DNA from: Gymnogyps californianus
Taxonomy: Eukaryota; Chordata; Aves; Accipitriformes; Cathartidae
Direction of reading: 5' to 3'
Length of the DNA stretch: 64,000 bases
Assembly: GCF_018139145.2 (NCBI RefSeq)
Contig: NC_059479.1
Span: 5,022,001 to 5,086,000 of the forward strand
In this document: piece after piece, positions 11,261-24,227 of the stretch
How the letters are laid out: the number at the start of each line of letters is the position of its first letter
Numbering within the stretch: the first letter of the stretch is position 1
Position numbers and translations under genes: made by a program
The notes under the pieces: generated by a model
Seen by the model: only the letters and a program-made list of their open reading frames with translations
What the model was told of the DNA's origin: nothing
Database searches by the model: none

Positions 11261-14200
11261 AGAGTCACTGCATTCATTATTGCAGCTCTGGGTCATGGAG
11301 GAATCTGCTGGAGCAGCTTCCCAGGGCTGCACTGAGAAATGAGATCCAAGGACCAATGTGAGGACTCTTAACTGTGATAGGAAGAATTCATCTAAAAACT
11401 CTGGTCACCATTTTCCCTCACTAAAGTTGTCTGTGCCAAACGAAACATAAATATTTAAATTAAATAAATGTAGTTGTATTTTGACATAGATATGTCAAAT
11501 TCACTGCTTTTATAAACATTATGAAAGTGTAAATACTTTATAAATATTTTTGGACTTACTACTATCCTGGGAAACATGTTAATCTATATATAAACACAAA
11601 AAGACATTACTAGAACTATATAGAAATATCTACCAAGACATCATATGATCTTTCATACTGCTGATAGCAGAAATCAACAGTGACATTAAATGAATTGTAT
11701 TGTTTCTGTTGGTGAACTGTAGTATCGAACATAGTAATCTGTTTTCAAAAACTTGTCTTAATGTAAATCACCAATTCAACCAGAAGTACAGCTATTAAAG
11801 CTAATACTATCGGGAATCCTCTGTAAGTAAATATAGGGAGACACTCATTCAAATAAACATGCTTACACCAAAACTTTGCACACAATTGCTCAAAATGGCT
11901 GAAAACACAGACAAGTCATGTATTCTTTTATTTAATAAGAACAGAAAAGAGTTTACTTCTTCAACTAAAACATTGTCCTGCAATTAAAGCAAATCACTAA
12001 GTGATATGGAAGCTACTTTATTTTCCACTGACTCCATATTTTCTGCATTTAATTTTCATGAGCCTTACAAAGCTCCTTTAAAATCATACAGTTTCTGTGT
12101 TTGAAAGGATTATAAATTTCATGGGTGAAGAATCCCTAACAAACATGCTGGGACGTGTTATTGTCATGTCACTTCTCCTTATATTGACAAGCCAGTGATG
12201 AAAGCTGGACGTACTTTCTCCAATTCTGATCCACTGCAGTTTGTAAATCAGATACATGAAAGACAGCTCGATAGGAGATATAAGTCAAGGTGTGCCAATA
12301 CCTCTGAGAATTCAATGAACAAAGACTTCCTCTGATTCTTAGGTATTAGTATTTGCGAGACATTCCTGCTTTATGTTGAAACACATACTATATCACTTGA
12401 TAGCTGTATTAAGCTAAATCTTGAAGTTTTTTCTGAATAAAATTGATGAGAACTTTGTTTAGAATAACTTGAGGGTACTATATGGTTTAGTTGAATTATG
12501 CTTGTCACAAAAATCAAGAGTTGCTCAAAAGACTAGATCCACATCTATTGGAAGATGGGCCAATTTCCATCACAAATAAAAGTGGTCCAACGGCTTCTCT
12601 ATTTACAACTGTCTGCTCCTGGCTCGGGGCTATTCCATGAGACTGAGATCACAGGGATGTTGAAATACAATCTCTTTTCACTGGTCACAAGTTCCTGGAC
12701 TGAGAGGTGCAGGAAATCACAATGGCTTTCACTTCAGGACCACTGGGATCAGCAAGGATTAGTAGAGAGCCATAACAAAGATTAAAGAACTGGGAAACCA
12801 GCCTGAATGAAAGATTTAACAGCTCGGACTGTTTATCCCAACAAGGAAAGTTTAAAAGAGACTCAACTAGAGTCTAAGTATCTAAAATATATCTGAGACC
12901 AAAGAGGACAAATGCAGAGCTGTACATGTATGCAGAAATATCTAGCTGAAAAAATATAGCCTACAGGAGCAACCACAGTTCTTCAGAACCAAAACTCCAT
13001 TTTATATTATGTACAACTGGTTCAAAAAGGCAACAAGTCAGACTAGGCATAAACAAGAATATGTCTATACATAATGTGGAGCAATCCTGCCCTTTTTCTA
13101 CTAGCTGATAAATCTCAGATAGAACACCACACACCAAGAAAAATGATGGGATTCCTGAAGAGACTAATGCAAGAATGAAGACCGTTAACATGACTTTTCA
13201 ATAGGCATGATAGTGGAAAGCATTTTCAAGTCTAATCCATTAAGCTTGTAAGTAATTTAAAAGGATACTTAATACAAGCAATATACTCAGTTGTAGGACT
13301 GCTGCCACAAACAAACATGAGCTTTCAAAGAACTAAGGGACCTATGTCTGCAATTGCATCACTCAGTGACCCATGGTCCGCCACGCTTCTCCTTTCCCCT
13401 ATCCCACCTGACACCTGCAGCCTACATGGTTATGGGATACATTCAGGATTCCTAATAGGATGAGAGTCAACAGTGCTGGAAAATGATATTCACATGGTAT
13501 TAATAAATCTTTAACTGGAATTCTTCCCTTCAGAGCAACTCAGAAGAAATGCCACCAAATGATAGCTTCTGCAGCAGGAAGATCTGTATTTCTGGATGAC
13601 TCCCATTACTAGGGTCTAACCGCTTATGATCATTACAGGTTTCATTTTTCATAAATTTCATTTTTAGTTTGGCAGGAGATAATAACATCCAGTGAGCTGA
13701 CCCAACCTCAGATAATTACTATCAAAATTGGTCCTACAGCTTCAATTGGAAAAAAGTTTTCTTCTTCACTGCCTGCCTTAAACTACTGTGTTGCATGGGT
13801 GCATTTCAGCAGGGACTGAAATAATTGCAAAAAAGTCTAAGTCGAAGGCTGAAGAATTAATTCTTTCCAAAGATCTCAATTTTTTCTCGTAGTGAAATAT
13901 TCAGTGATTATGCTGTGTTTGTACTTTTACTTGCATTCACTTTGATGACTAATAAGATGTAATTCTCATCATTCAGAATGTAAATTACAGTGCTTAGCTG
14001 CAAGTGGACGTAACTCACATGGTACGGTATACTTCCACTGTTAGGGACTGGTCATCATGCCAAAGTTAATGAATATTTTGCTACTGACTTAAGTTGATAC
14101 TGAAACAAGATAACTAAGTTGAAAGAGGTTCATATCTACATAGATTTAGGGCATTTAAAAGAGATTTTAAAACATCTTTCTGGGCTTTACCCCACTGGAC

Positions 14201-16936
14201 TGCCTGAGGCAGGATTTCCAGAAAAAAAAGGTGAAAAATTTATTGAGATTGCTGGGCTAATTTAGCACACAAATCATTCCAACATGGTCCAAGAAAAAGA
14301 AATGTCATTTCAAAAGTATTTCCAGTATTTGAGGACTACTAGTAAGGAAATTTCTGAATTCTGCAGGATGTGTTACATTTCTATTTTCTGTTACCTGAGG
14401 TAATGAGGCAGGTGGGGAACATTTATAAGCACAAATCAGATCGACCACTTTTTTCTCCTGAAGTCTGGATGATTATTTCTCTAAAATAAAAATCTTTAAA
14501 GACACAAAATGATTTAAATATGCAAGAAGGAACATTAGAATACCACACGTTGTATCACAGCCAGAGTACTTGGTCTGTAGGTCAGAAAAGTAAACTTATA
14601 GAAAAAAGCTTGCTGACAAGACATTTTCTTATTCAGGCACAAAGTGTGAACACATTATTAAAAATGTGCTTGCCATGGCCCAAAGAATCTTTCGCATGTC
14701 ATAGTTCTTTCTGAACAGAATACTTTCAAAACTCTATAGAAGAAATTGCTGAGTATCACTGAAGTTCCTGATGAAGCCGCAGAAATAATTACTCAACAGA
14801 TTCTGAAGATTGCTAAAAAAAAAATGGATTGGAAACAAAAGTAATGAGTCAGTCTGAAACGTTAATACAAACTGGATAACTCTTAAAAAGGAGGGTTGAA
14901 AACATCTTGACTAACATAAAAAATGGGTGTAAGATAAAATAGTTCTTGGTCGTAACATCCATACAAGCCATAGCAGTGCAGAGACAGATTTGGATTCCTT
15001 TTCAGAAAATGCTGGAAGGCTTGCCACAAAAGCGTTCCCATGTATCCTTATTCAAGCAGACTCAAGGTTTTTGGTCATTTCATCTGAACAGATACTGCAT
15101 CACTAAAATCTTCTCTGGAACTCACTGGTGTCTGCTTTGAAGTGAATATTAAAACTGTTTGCAGATAGTTAGCAACTGCTGTTGAATTTCAATTGTTTTC
15201 TATCCAGGCATCCAGAGTCCAACAGTACTAAGAAGGCTATTTGAAAATCCAGTACAGAAAAGCAAATTCGCATAACTCATCCTCAGTGTTCCCCCATAAT
15301 GATTTCTCCATGATACTATAGAGCTTGTAGAGGGTGATCAAAACAACACATAATGTTTTTAGTTGTGTCAGAGCTTTTGAATAAACTAACTTTTGGAAGA
15401 GATTAGAGATACTCATTAGAGATGGCCAAAGAGCTGTTGAAGAAATTGGAAAGGACCCATAATATTACTTCCATATGTCTAACTCTTTTACTTATACAGC
15501 TGTGAATCATTTGACATCATAGCACTAGGACACAAATGTCCTTCAGGATCCAAACTACTTGCCTCTTAGAAGGAACTCAGCTATAGAGAAGCTACAGTAT
15601 ATTATCAACAATATTAACTGAAATAGCTTTTTTTCATAAGTTCTCCTACTTCAGTGTATTTATCACTTAAATAATGGTAAGAAATTCATGGACAGAAGAG
15701 GGTGCAAAGTTTTAATTTTAAATCCAAAATGAAGATCATACAGGAACTTACAGCATGCTCAGCAGACAACAACAATGTAGCTGGAAGATGTTTTCCACTG
15801 AGGAATTTGTTTCTGGATAACAAAAAGTCAGGACTTGAAAAATGGAAACGTGGCAAACTAGGCTCACACTGAAGATAAAAGTTTTTAACAAGCTCTGAAA
15901 ATTTCAAAGAAAGATAAAGAACTGCCTTTTTTCTTATAAATATTATGGTTACATTCCTCACTTTAAAATGAATAGCATTTCACTGTGTTCCTCCCAGAAC
16001 TGGAAAACTACCAGGAAACCAGAGTGCCTTTCAAAGCGTTGTCAGTCAGTGCAAGCTCCATGAACTGCCTCTCCCCTTTATATCAAAGCCTGTAGGTTTT
16101 ACAAAAGCCATTTTTGCTGCGCTGCTAATTTAACTTTCAGTGTGTGATGTCTCGGCTATATTGATAATCCATATTTTCTTCTCTTTGTTGTTTTATAGAA
16201 ATGAAGTATATAGCGCTTTCAAAGTCCCTTTCCACATCAGTCTCAGCAAAGGATCTTCATATTCCTATAAGATGGTTCTTCTCCTTTCAGATAGCAGGAC
16301 AGAATTGATGAGGTGCATGAGCAGCTATCAACACCCCAAGAAAGCTGTTAACAATTTTTGGCAGGAGTATCCATTAAATAGGTTCTATCTTGAATGAAGT
16401 ATGGGCCGAGAAAGCCTGAATTGTACTGCTGATAAGTAAGTCTATCCCACAATACAGACTCATTTTTTGGCTCTCAAGAAGATAAAGAACTGTTCTCTGG
16501 GACTTTTTTGGCAAGCTGTATTGGAATGGTATTTTGGCAAGGATACAAGATATACTTGAATGCTCGTTCACTTCGAACATATCTGGAGATGAGCAGTATC
16601 CATCTCCCAAAGAAGTGTTTTATTTATTACTATCAAAACATATTTGGCAGAAGTTCTCAGTTTACTTTAAAGGTAAGGAGGACTAGAACATATTTGAGAC
16701 TAGGAATAAATTAGCTCAGACAGCATTTTCTTCTCAATTTTAAGCACTTCATTTATGAAGGCATACTTATCAACTGTAATTCTTTTCAAGGTTCTGGCTC
16801 GGTCATTGAGACAGGCAGAATGAAGACAAGAGACAGGAATTGCTTGCTTGCCCCAGTCAGGACTCCAAAAGAAAAATGAAGTTCACCCAGGAGATTTCTA
16901 TGCCACAGCTCATGAGATGGATACTAAAAAAAATTT
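11261..16936. other. AT-rich non-coding sequence
   Basis: No gene or known repeat is recognised across 5.7 kb. Open frames of 60-91 codons occur on both strands, for example 12555-12785, 14520-14714, 15686-15961 (- strand) and 16140-16397. None shows a recognisable domain, and several overlap on opposite strands. Confidence 0.5.
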
Positions 16937-16950
16937 AAAAAAAAAAAAAA
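16937..16950 (+). repeat. Poly-A run, 14 bases
   Basis: Fourteen consecutive A residues directly follow a second A/T run (AAAAAAAATTT). No retrocopy could be recognised immediately upstream. Confidence 0.9.
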
Positions 16951-17329
16951 TCCTTAATAACAGAGGCTTAACCTTCCAGTTATTCTACAAATGAAAAGTT
17001 CATTCCAAAGCCCTGACAACTGGTGAGAAAATTAAGTATGGCCGTCTTTTGAGTGGATCTTGTGCAGAAACAATGTACATCATTTCAACTGAAACAGCCT
17101 GGTTGAATCTGAAGGACAATCTTTTAGTTTTAGTTTGTGTTTTTAACTAATTTGAAACCATTTTGTTGCAGTATGTGTGGTGCTGTATTTTTAGTCTATT
17201 TATCTAAACCGAAGAGTAACTTGTTTATAACCTTAGATCTAGTTACTGATTTATCCTCCTTGGTTTTTTATGTCTTGAAATTTAGCTGACACTGGAGCTG
17301 CCCTGCCCAATCCATTCCATATACATAAG

Positions 17330-17475
17330 AAGGGATGGGTCCTACCTCCAAGAGCTAGTGCTGCTGGCTAGGCAGAAGGGGGAAACAAAGACAGAGGAAG
17401 GAACCAAATTAACACACTTAGACAAAGAAGCAGAATCCACCTCCTAGATTCTAACTTAGTGCTCTATGCACTCCA
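17330..17475 (+). mobile_element. Possible very old CORE/MIR-type SINE remnant
   Basis: The order of short motifs recalls the shared core and tail of ancient amniote SINEs. A 'ctccaagagct' segment is followed by 'ggcagaagggggaaac', then 'aaagacagaggaag', and ends with 'cttagtgctctatgcactcc', which resembles the typical '...agtgctctatccact...' tail. The match is recalled from memory, is patchy and contains gaps, so the call is tentative. Confidence 0.35.
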
Positions 17476-20400
17476 ATGCATTTATTTACAGGGCTCTTCA
17501 TTCTTGGAATCAGTCTGCTTGTCTAGAAAAATTTGCTTCACTGACAATGTATTTCATGTAAAATGCTTATAATTAGGCAGTCTCTTTAATTTTAAAAAGT
17601 CTACGGCTTCTCTTCCTTTTTAAAATTTGGTCCAAACAATGAGAGGGATGATGGGTATTTCTCTCCTGATTACTAGCAGAAAAATAAATAACTCCATTTG
17701 GAAGTGACACGAAGGAAGTAAAAGACAAATTTCTGTATCAGGCCAGAGATACACCAATCCTGCCTCACTGGTGTTGCTGTGGATGGTCTGGCTCCTGGAG
17801 CAGCACACATTCCATGAATCAAAACAAAGGACCTCACTGTGCTTCACCACTTCTATAACATTGTCCTTTTAAAGAAAGATTGGATGAATCTGTCCATTTG
17901 TTGGAACTCAAGCCAGCACCATTATTTCATTTTGTCAATTTTTGTCAACATATGCCATCTCCTTCCTTGAAAATACAGGTTTGTTTTTAAGGTGTTTTTG
18001 CAAAGAGCATCTTACAGAGTCTGTAAAGAATTTAAATCTCTTATCTTGTTTTAAAATACATCTTTGACACTTCAGAAATAAGTTTTAAAAGAGTATGTAA
18101 TTAGAACTATTTCAGGAAAACCTGATCAAAATGAAATATAAAAGATAAGGGCTTTTGCATTTTATCAAGAAAACATTCAGCTAAGATGAAGAAAAGTGCT
18201 TTCCTTTGTACATTTGATAATAAAATAACCTTTCCTTCTTTCATTAGTAAACCATGGCAGTGTACTTTTTCTTACACTTTTTAACCTTAGATTTTTTATG
18301 AAAAGAATTTTATAAATGTCATGGACAGATAGAACCAGCTGACAGCAGGTATAATGAGAGACTGATGCTACTATAGAAGCTCTTGCATGTAGCATTGCTA
18401 GTGTATCTTTAGTATGACCTATGGCACCTCTGTTACAGAGTTCTGGGTCTCCAAAATACAAGACAACAAAAGAAAGCGTTATTTTCAATTTAAAATCTTT
18501 CTTCACAGTACTGACCACTATAAATACAAAAAGGGTGTTTGGTGACCTATGGATGTGCTGCAAAGCTAATCTGTCACCAGCAGAGATGAACAAAGCAATC
18601 AGCAGACCACAGCAAAAAATTATATCCTAGGCTTTGTACACTGCTGCAGACACAATAACAGCTGTCCTTAATAGAATAAGACTGCTGGGAGAGATCGCCA
18701 TTTGTTTCTTGATGTTAGTGTCTCCTTCAACAAAAATAAACAGTAATAACAGAGGCAGAAGCTTTGTTGTTGAAAAGTGCACAGGCTCTCAAGGGGATTT
18801 GGGAATTAAGATGTCTTTAGGAGGTCTTCCTAAAACATAGTGGCTCTTGAAACCTCAACAGCTTTTCAATATATGAGATTTAAAAGAGAGGGAGAGAAAT
18901 TCTTTCTAGATATCTTGTAAAAGCCCCTTACACAAATAAGAACACTTATACTCAGTATTAAAAAGCAGCGGTTCCTGTTGGTTTTTCAAAAAAAAAATAA
19001 GTTTGACTATTGTCATGATGCGTCAACAGCGTTCAACTGAAATACTCAAATATTCAGTAACCACTACTACAATCAAAGAAGAAAGTAATGCAGATACAGA
19101 AGGAATATGAAGTAATACATTTTAATTTGAAATTTTAGAAAGCTGCAGATTTAAAATTTTTATGGCTTTGTTTTTACAGAATATATCAATTCTGTACTAT
19201 CTCTGGAAAACATCCTAAGAATTACTAATAAACACAAAATAAGAATTATCAGGCCGGATAAGAGACGTTCAGACATATATTCAAGGACTCTGGGTGAGCG
19301 GTGGAGGAGCTTACCGATAGCGTTAGGTCTCCCTCTTGCAGCACAGAATAGCTCTATTGTTCAGAGATGGCAGGAAAAAGAAACACTTTCACAAGATTGC
19401 CAGTCTGGATGAGTGCTTTCCCTAAGGAAAAAATGTCATATAGATTCATGTACTGCACCTGATTCACTTCTGATAAATTAGATTTTAGCCTGAAAAGCAA
19501 AGGAGGAAGTCAACTGCATAGACCTGTGGGTTGGTACACAGACGCCCAAAGAAAGCTTCATCTTCTGGAAAATGCCTCCCTGATGTCCAAAGGAGAGCAA
19601 AACAAACTCTCAGTGCATAGTCAGAACAGTGAGGAAATGAAAGTGGTTTGTTTTTTTCATTGACTTTTGATCAAGACAGCAACTTAAATTAAAACTGTAC
19701 TAAATTTATTACTTTTTCTATCATCTCTAATATACACAATGTGATCTCAGTATTGACAATGTCTCTTTAGTGTCAACAGAGTATTCTTCACAAAATGATT
19801 GGTAAATATGTTCAAAAAGGGTCCAGAGTGATGCAAATGTATTTGATGTGGGCATCTGTGTTATTTTGCTGTCATTGGAAAAGTAACAGTACTACAGCTC
19901 CCGATTGTTTGATCACTCTACCGGATACCATGAAGCGTAATTGATAAATGTCATATCTGCTTTGTACATGAAGAGTTTTTACTGTGAAACATTGCTCTTT
20001 GAGCTCAGGACAAGAGTTAATTAAAAAGTTGGTACCAAAGATAACATCCTCTGCAAGCAACATCTATTGATCTCTTCAGCAGCATAAGAGCGAGACTGAT
20101 ATGAGATTATAAAATGTTCACATAGAACAAGGCTGATTGCCACAACTTTTCCCCATCTTACATGCTCAAGATTGGATACTACAAAATATTAAAAGCATAA
20201 AGAGTAGCAAATCATCAAGAAACAATACCAAGCCAACACTGCTGTTTCTCCATGTTCTACCATCCTTTTTCAAATTCTATATAAAAATCGTAATTTCTTT
20301 AATATATTTATCTTCCACTTTCCTCCTATGGCTATTAATTTCATTTAGAGATTGGAAATTTAATAAAGGCTTTCACTGCAGTGTGAAGCCTTACACTTCT

Positions 20401-23400
20401 TCCCACAGTTACTACTCGGAGTCCTGATACATTATTGCATACCTTAGCTTTTCTTTACTTCCTTATCCTATTCTACTGTTTAGTATGGATCTGAAAAAGA
20501 TAAGTAGACATAATAGCAAATTCTTCTGTAGACTGTGCTATTTTATTTTCAGGAGCAATTTCTTGGCATTCTTCTGCTTATGAATATTTTTTGTAAAATT
20601 CAGAGTGAATTGGGTTGCTGACCGAACATCTATGTTATTTAATTTGGGAACATCTTAGAGATACGAGAAAGCACTTGTATAAAAAAACTTCTCTTTTTAC
20701 ACTTTTAAAAAACAAAAATTAGATGTTGGTATCACTGTTTCTGTGATTAAAAGTTTGGAAAAGCTGCAGAACTACTCCAATGGAGCTTTCAAAAGAATGG
20801 ATTGTTTGATTAACATTGATCTCTCCATTTTTTAATTGTTTTTAAAATCTTGCATGTTGTTCTGAGCTAGAAAGCTACCCTTGTCTTGTGGTCTCTTACT
20901 GAACTCACTGCTTCTTCACTACACTTTGGAATATCCAGGACTACTGGCTAATACATCGCAGGCACCCTCATCATGTGCTGCCAGTTTTAGCTCTCCTCTC
21001 CCTCGGTTCAGACAAAGGCTCTGTTGACTCCTGTTGAAATGCAGGCGTCTGCTCCCACTGAACAACCCAAGGTTCAAAGGCAATGCCACGTACATTTTTT
21101 ATGGAAATACCTTTAATCACACACTGCCCGCTTATTCCACGCCCTCAGACTCTTTAATAAAGCTCAATTTGAGAGCAATCTTAGACCTTAGCTTTCAGGT
21201 ATTTTCTAATTTCATTTTATTATTATTATCCACTTACAAACCACACATGCTAAGAGGATGTAAGGAACACAGTTATTAGGTCTCTCAATTAAGACTGGCA
21301 AAGAAAGTCCTAGAGAAGGTCATTTGCTATGTGTGTTTGAATTTCCAGAGAGTTATAATGAATGCTTTTACTTTCCGGGTCAAGCAAGTGACAGTTGATG
21401 TTACTTGAATGAGGTGGATCAGGGTTCAAAATAAATCCTTCTTCAGGGAGAGCAAAGACTGCTTTCTATTACAGTTCTATTATTCTCTTCTGTTTTAAAG
21501 ACATGTTGTTGGTATCTTTTAAAAAATGAGACTTTCCATTTGTGAGACCTTGTTTTCTGGACTGGCCCTTCTTGGTGTGACCACTGTGGTTCTCTATTCT
21601 CTAGTCAAAAAACGCTGCTAAAAGCCTATCTTTTTATAGCATATTGTACTTATTTTACATGGCAGGATCTTGGAGCAGCACCATCGCAGCTTAGTACTTG
21701 TATTAATCTAAATTAAATTAGCTATTGAGCCTTCCAGCTGGAAATCCCTTAACATCAGTGACTTCCTGTTGGAATTATGGCGTAATTCAGAAGAAAAACC
21801 AACCCAGAGCCCAGAGCATTAAGCTTGTTGGGTATATCAAGGCCACGTCAGAATGGGAAAGAAGTGATCAGCCATGAACATCATGGCTAGAGGATAAAAA
21901 GCAGCCAAATTGATCTTTTTTATAACTTAGTCATTGCATATTCATGGAATCAGGTGACAAGGGATCAGCACTTTTTAGGATCAAGACTGTTACACAATCT
22001 GACTTAACTCTTTTTCATGAGTTATTTCAAACTGAACAAAAACCCAAAGATAAAAACCATCATATATACAAAGAAAAGGAAATGGCCTGATTGCTGCATC
22101 AAAAATAAGTAGACAAACCCATTTTTAGAACATTCAAAATACTGAGGGGTCTCTTATGGTTTTCAGACAGGGTAGAGTACATCTTGCAAGGTATGTGAAG
22201 AGACAAGCTGGCAAAGCAGGTAAAAGGATTGCTTGGATAGCAGCAGAGGATTACAGCAACTTTGTTGGAAGCAGTGTTTGTCTAGTTATGGCCTGAGAAA
22301 CCTGACTATCTTTTTCTACATAGCATTCAAATATATTATTCAAAAAGAAAACCTGTATCAGAATTTGTATCATAGTTTTCTGATATCTCTTATTACTAAA
22401 AATGATGGTTAAGTGATTTCAAAGGATTTTCACACTGATTGTGGGTTATATGTCAACATGGTGATCTTTGCTACACGTTTTCTATGTCCTCTCAGGCAGC
22501 AGATTTTTTTCAGTGCTGAATCTCTTGGAAGAATTTCCACAAAATGCAATCTTTACAGAGCGTGTTAGGATTTCTCTAGTCCCCCTGTCAATGCTCTCAA
22601 TTAGTGACCATAAATAATTCCATTTTTATTATCTTCCCTGTGCATTTTTGAATTCCCTAAGGCTCTGTTTTGAGTTCTAAGCTTTTGTGTATTTACATGC
22701 ATCCCAGGGGTGTTATTTTCCAACAATCTCGCTTCAGTTTTCATTGTTATGCATGTGATGTAAAAAAAATTTTTTGGCATTTTCTCTGATCACTCAAAAG
22801 CTATCTGTGCTCACACTTTCGCTTTAAAGCTGTGCCATCCAGCACATCTTTTTTTTTCCCTTAAACACAGATAAGACCAAAACCCTTTTTACCAGCTTTC
22901 TTCAGCTCATAAAGTCTGCTTTCTTTTCTCCTATTTACATTTCTTATGATTTAATATCAACTTAAAGAGCACCTCCGCCTGTGAATGTTGGATTTTCTGG
23001 TTCCAGTTCACCTTTTAAGTGATCAGATAAAATATATTGCGCCGCACCATCTCAGCAACATCTTTAAATAACTGTCTGACACACATTTGAAGATGCTGTT
23101 GCCCTCATGCCTTTGCAAGATATAAAATTAAAGTGATTACTTTTACTCTCAGGCCTTGGTAGCGGAACAGATCCATGGATTACAACAGATCAACAGCGCA
23201 TATTAGGCATACTGAAATCCATTGATATGACTTCAGTATATGCTATCAAAAATTCCATCAGCCCATGCTTTTGCTTTGAGTAATATTTGGCTAGATACAT
23301 GAAGAGGTCATTGAAATAGGTAACGTCTATTTGTCACAGAAATCCTAGTTAATCATTTTACCCCTCATTAAAGGTGTAATCCAGTTTTGCCTACCAGAGA

Positions 23401-23550
23401 TAATGTAAACCCATCAGAAATGGTAAACATGTTATCACTAATAATACGCATAGTTTCATTTTTCATCTACCCACAAAACCAAATTTATCTACATAGATTC
23501 TATGTCAAAACCTAGTCCTAATCAATACATATGGTACTTTTCGTAAACAA
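17476..23550. other. AT-rich non-coding sequence
   Basis: No gene or known repeat is recognised across 6 kb. The longest frame of the window (138 codons, - strand, 18177-18593) lies here. It faces open frames on the + strand at 18421-18630 and 18634-18840, has no recognisable domain and is of chance length. Confidence 0.5.
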
Positions 23551-23829
23551 AAGATTGTGCTGGTTTTGGCTGGGGTAGAGTTAATTTTCTTCATAGGAGC
23601 TGGTATGGGGTTATGTTTTGGATTTGTGCTGGAAACAGTGTTCAGAATTCAGGGATGTTTTCGTTACTGCTGAGCAGTGCTTACACAGAGTCAAGGCCTC
23701 TTCTGCTCTCATACCCCCCCACCAGCGAGGAGGCTGGGGGTGCACAAGAAGCTGGGAGGGGACACAGCCGGGACAGCTGACCCCCACTGACCAAAGGATA
23801 TTCCATACCATATGGCATCATGCTCAGCA

Positions 23830-23835
23830 TATAAA
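23830..23835 (+). promoter_or_regulatory. LTR TATA box
   Basis: TATAAA in the context CAGCATATAAAGCTGGG, about 275 bases into the LTR, marks the likely U3/R promoter. The corresponding site in the second copy is TCTAAA. Confidence 0.7.
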
Positions 23836-24020
23836 GCTGGGAGAAGAAGAAGGAAGGGGGGACGTTTGGAGTGATGGCATTTGTCTTCCCAAGTAACCGT
23901 TATGCGTGATGGAGCCCTGCTTTCCTGGAGATGGCTGAACACCTGCCTGCCGATGGGAAGTGATGAATGAATTCCTTGTTTTGTTTTGTTTTGCTTGCAT
24001 GTGCGGCTTTTGTTTTGCCT

Positions 24021-24026
24021 ATTAAA
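24021..24026 (+). terminator. LTR polyadenylation signal
   Basis: ATTAAA lies downstream of the TATA box, followed by T-rich and GT-rich sequence, as expected for an LTR R region. The same hexamer is kept in the second copy. Confidence 0.6.
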
Positions 24027-24214
24027 CTGTCTTTATCTCAACTCATGAGTTTTCTCACTTGCAGTCTTCCAATTCTCTCCCCCATCCCACTGGGTTGGGG
24101 GAGCAAGTGAGCGGCTGTGTGGGGCTTAGTTGCTGGCTGGGGTTAAACCACGACAAAGACGTACAAATACTTTTACGTATGAATTTCTAATAATAAAGGG
24201 CTAGATGCAGCCTT

Positions 24215-24227
24215 GGGGGGGGGGGGG
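24215..24227 (+). repeat. Poly-G run, 13 bases
   Basis: Thirteen consecutive G residues lie 55 bases beyond the LTR target duplication. It is a second homopolymer likely to be length-polymorphic or mis-sized. Confidence 0.95.

Larger units (their letters stand above)
23551..24160 (+). mobile_element. Solo LTR of an avian endogenous retrovirus, with target duplication
   Basis: The LTR runs from TGTGCTGG at 23556 to CACGACA at 24155, 600 bp, with the canonical TG...CA ends. The flanks AAGAT (23551-23555) and AAGAC (24156-24160) form a 5-bp target duplication with one mismatch. The strand is set by a TATAAA box at 23830-23835 and an ATTAAA poly(A) signal at 24021-24026. No primer-binding site or gag, pol or env coding sequence follows, so this is a solo LTR left by LTR-LTR recombination. 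Five-base duplications are typical of ERVL-like elements, but the family is not firmly assigned. Frames inside it (23611-23942) are not genes. A diverged copy lies inverted at 40145-40731. Confidence 0.87.

Noticed and set aside
18177..18593. Longest open frame of the window, 138 codons on the - strand
   Set aside because: Chance length for about 37% GC DNA of this size, opposed by open frames on the + strand, with no domain, splice support or start context.
23611..23942. Overlapping frames of 66-92 codons on both strands
   Set aside because: They lie inside the solo LTR, and the matching region of the other LTR gives different broken frames, so they are not retroviral genes.
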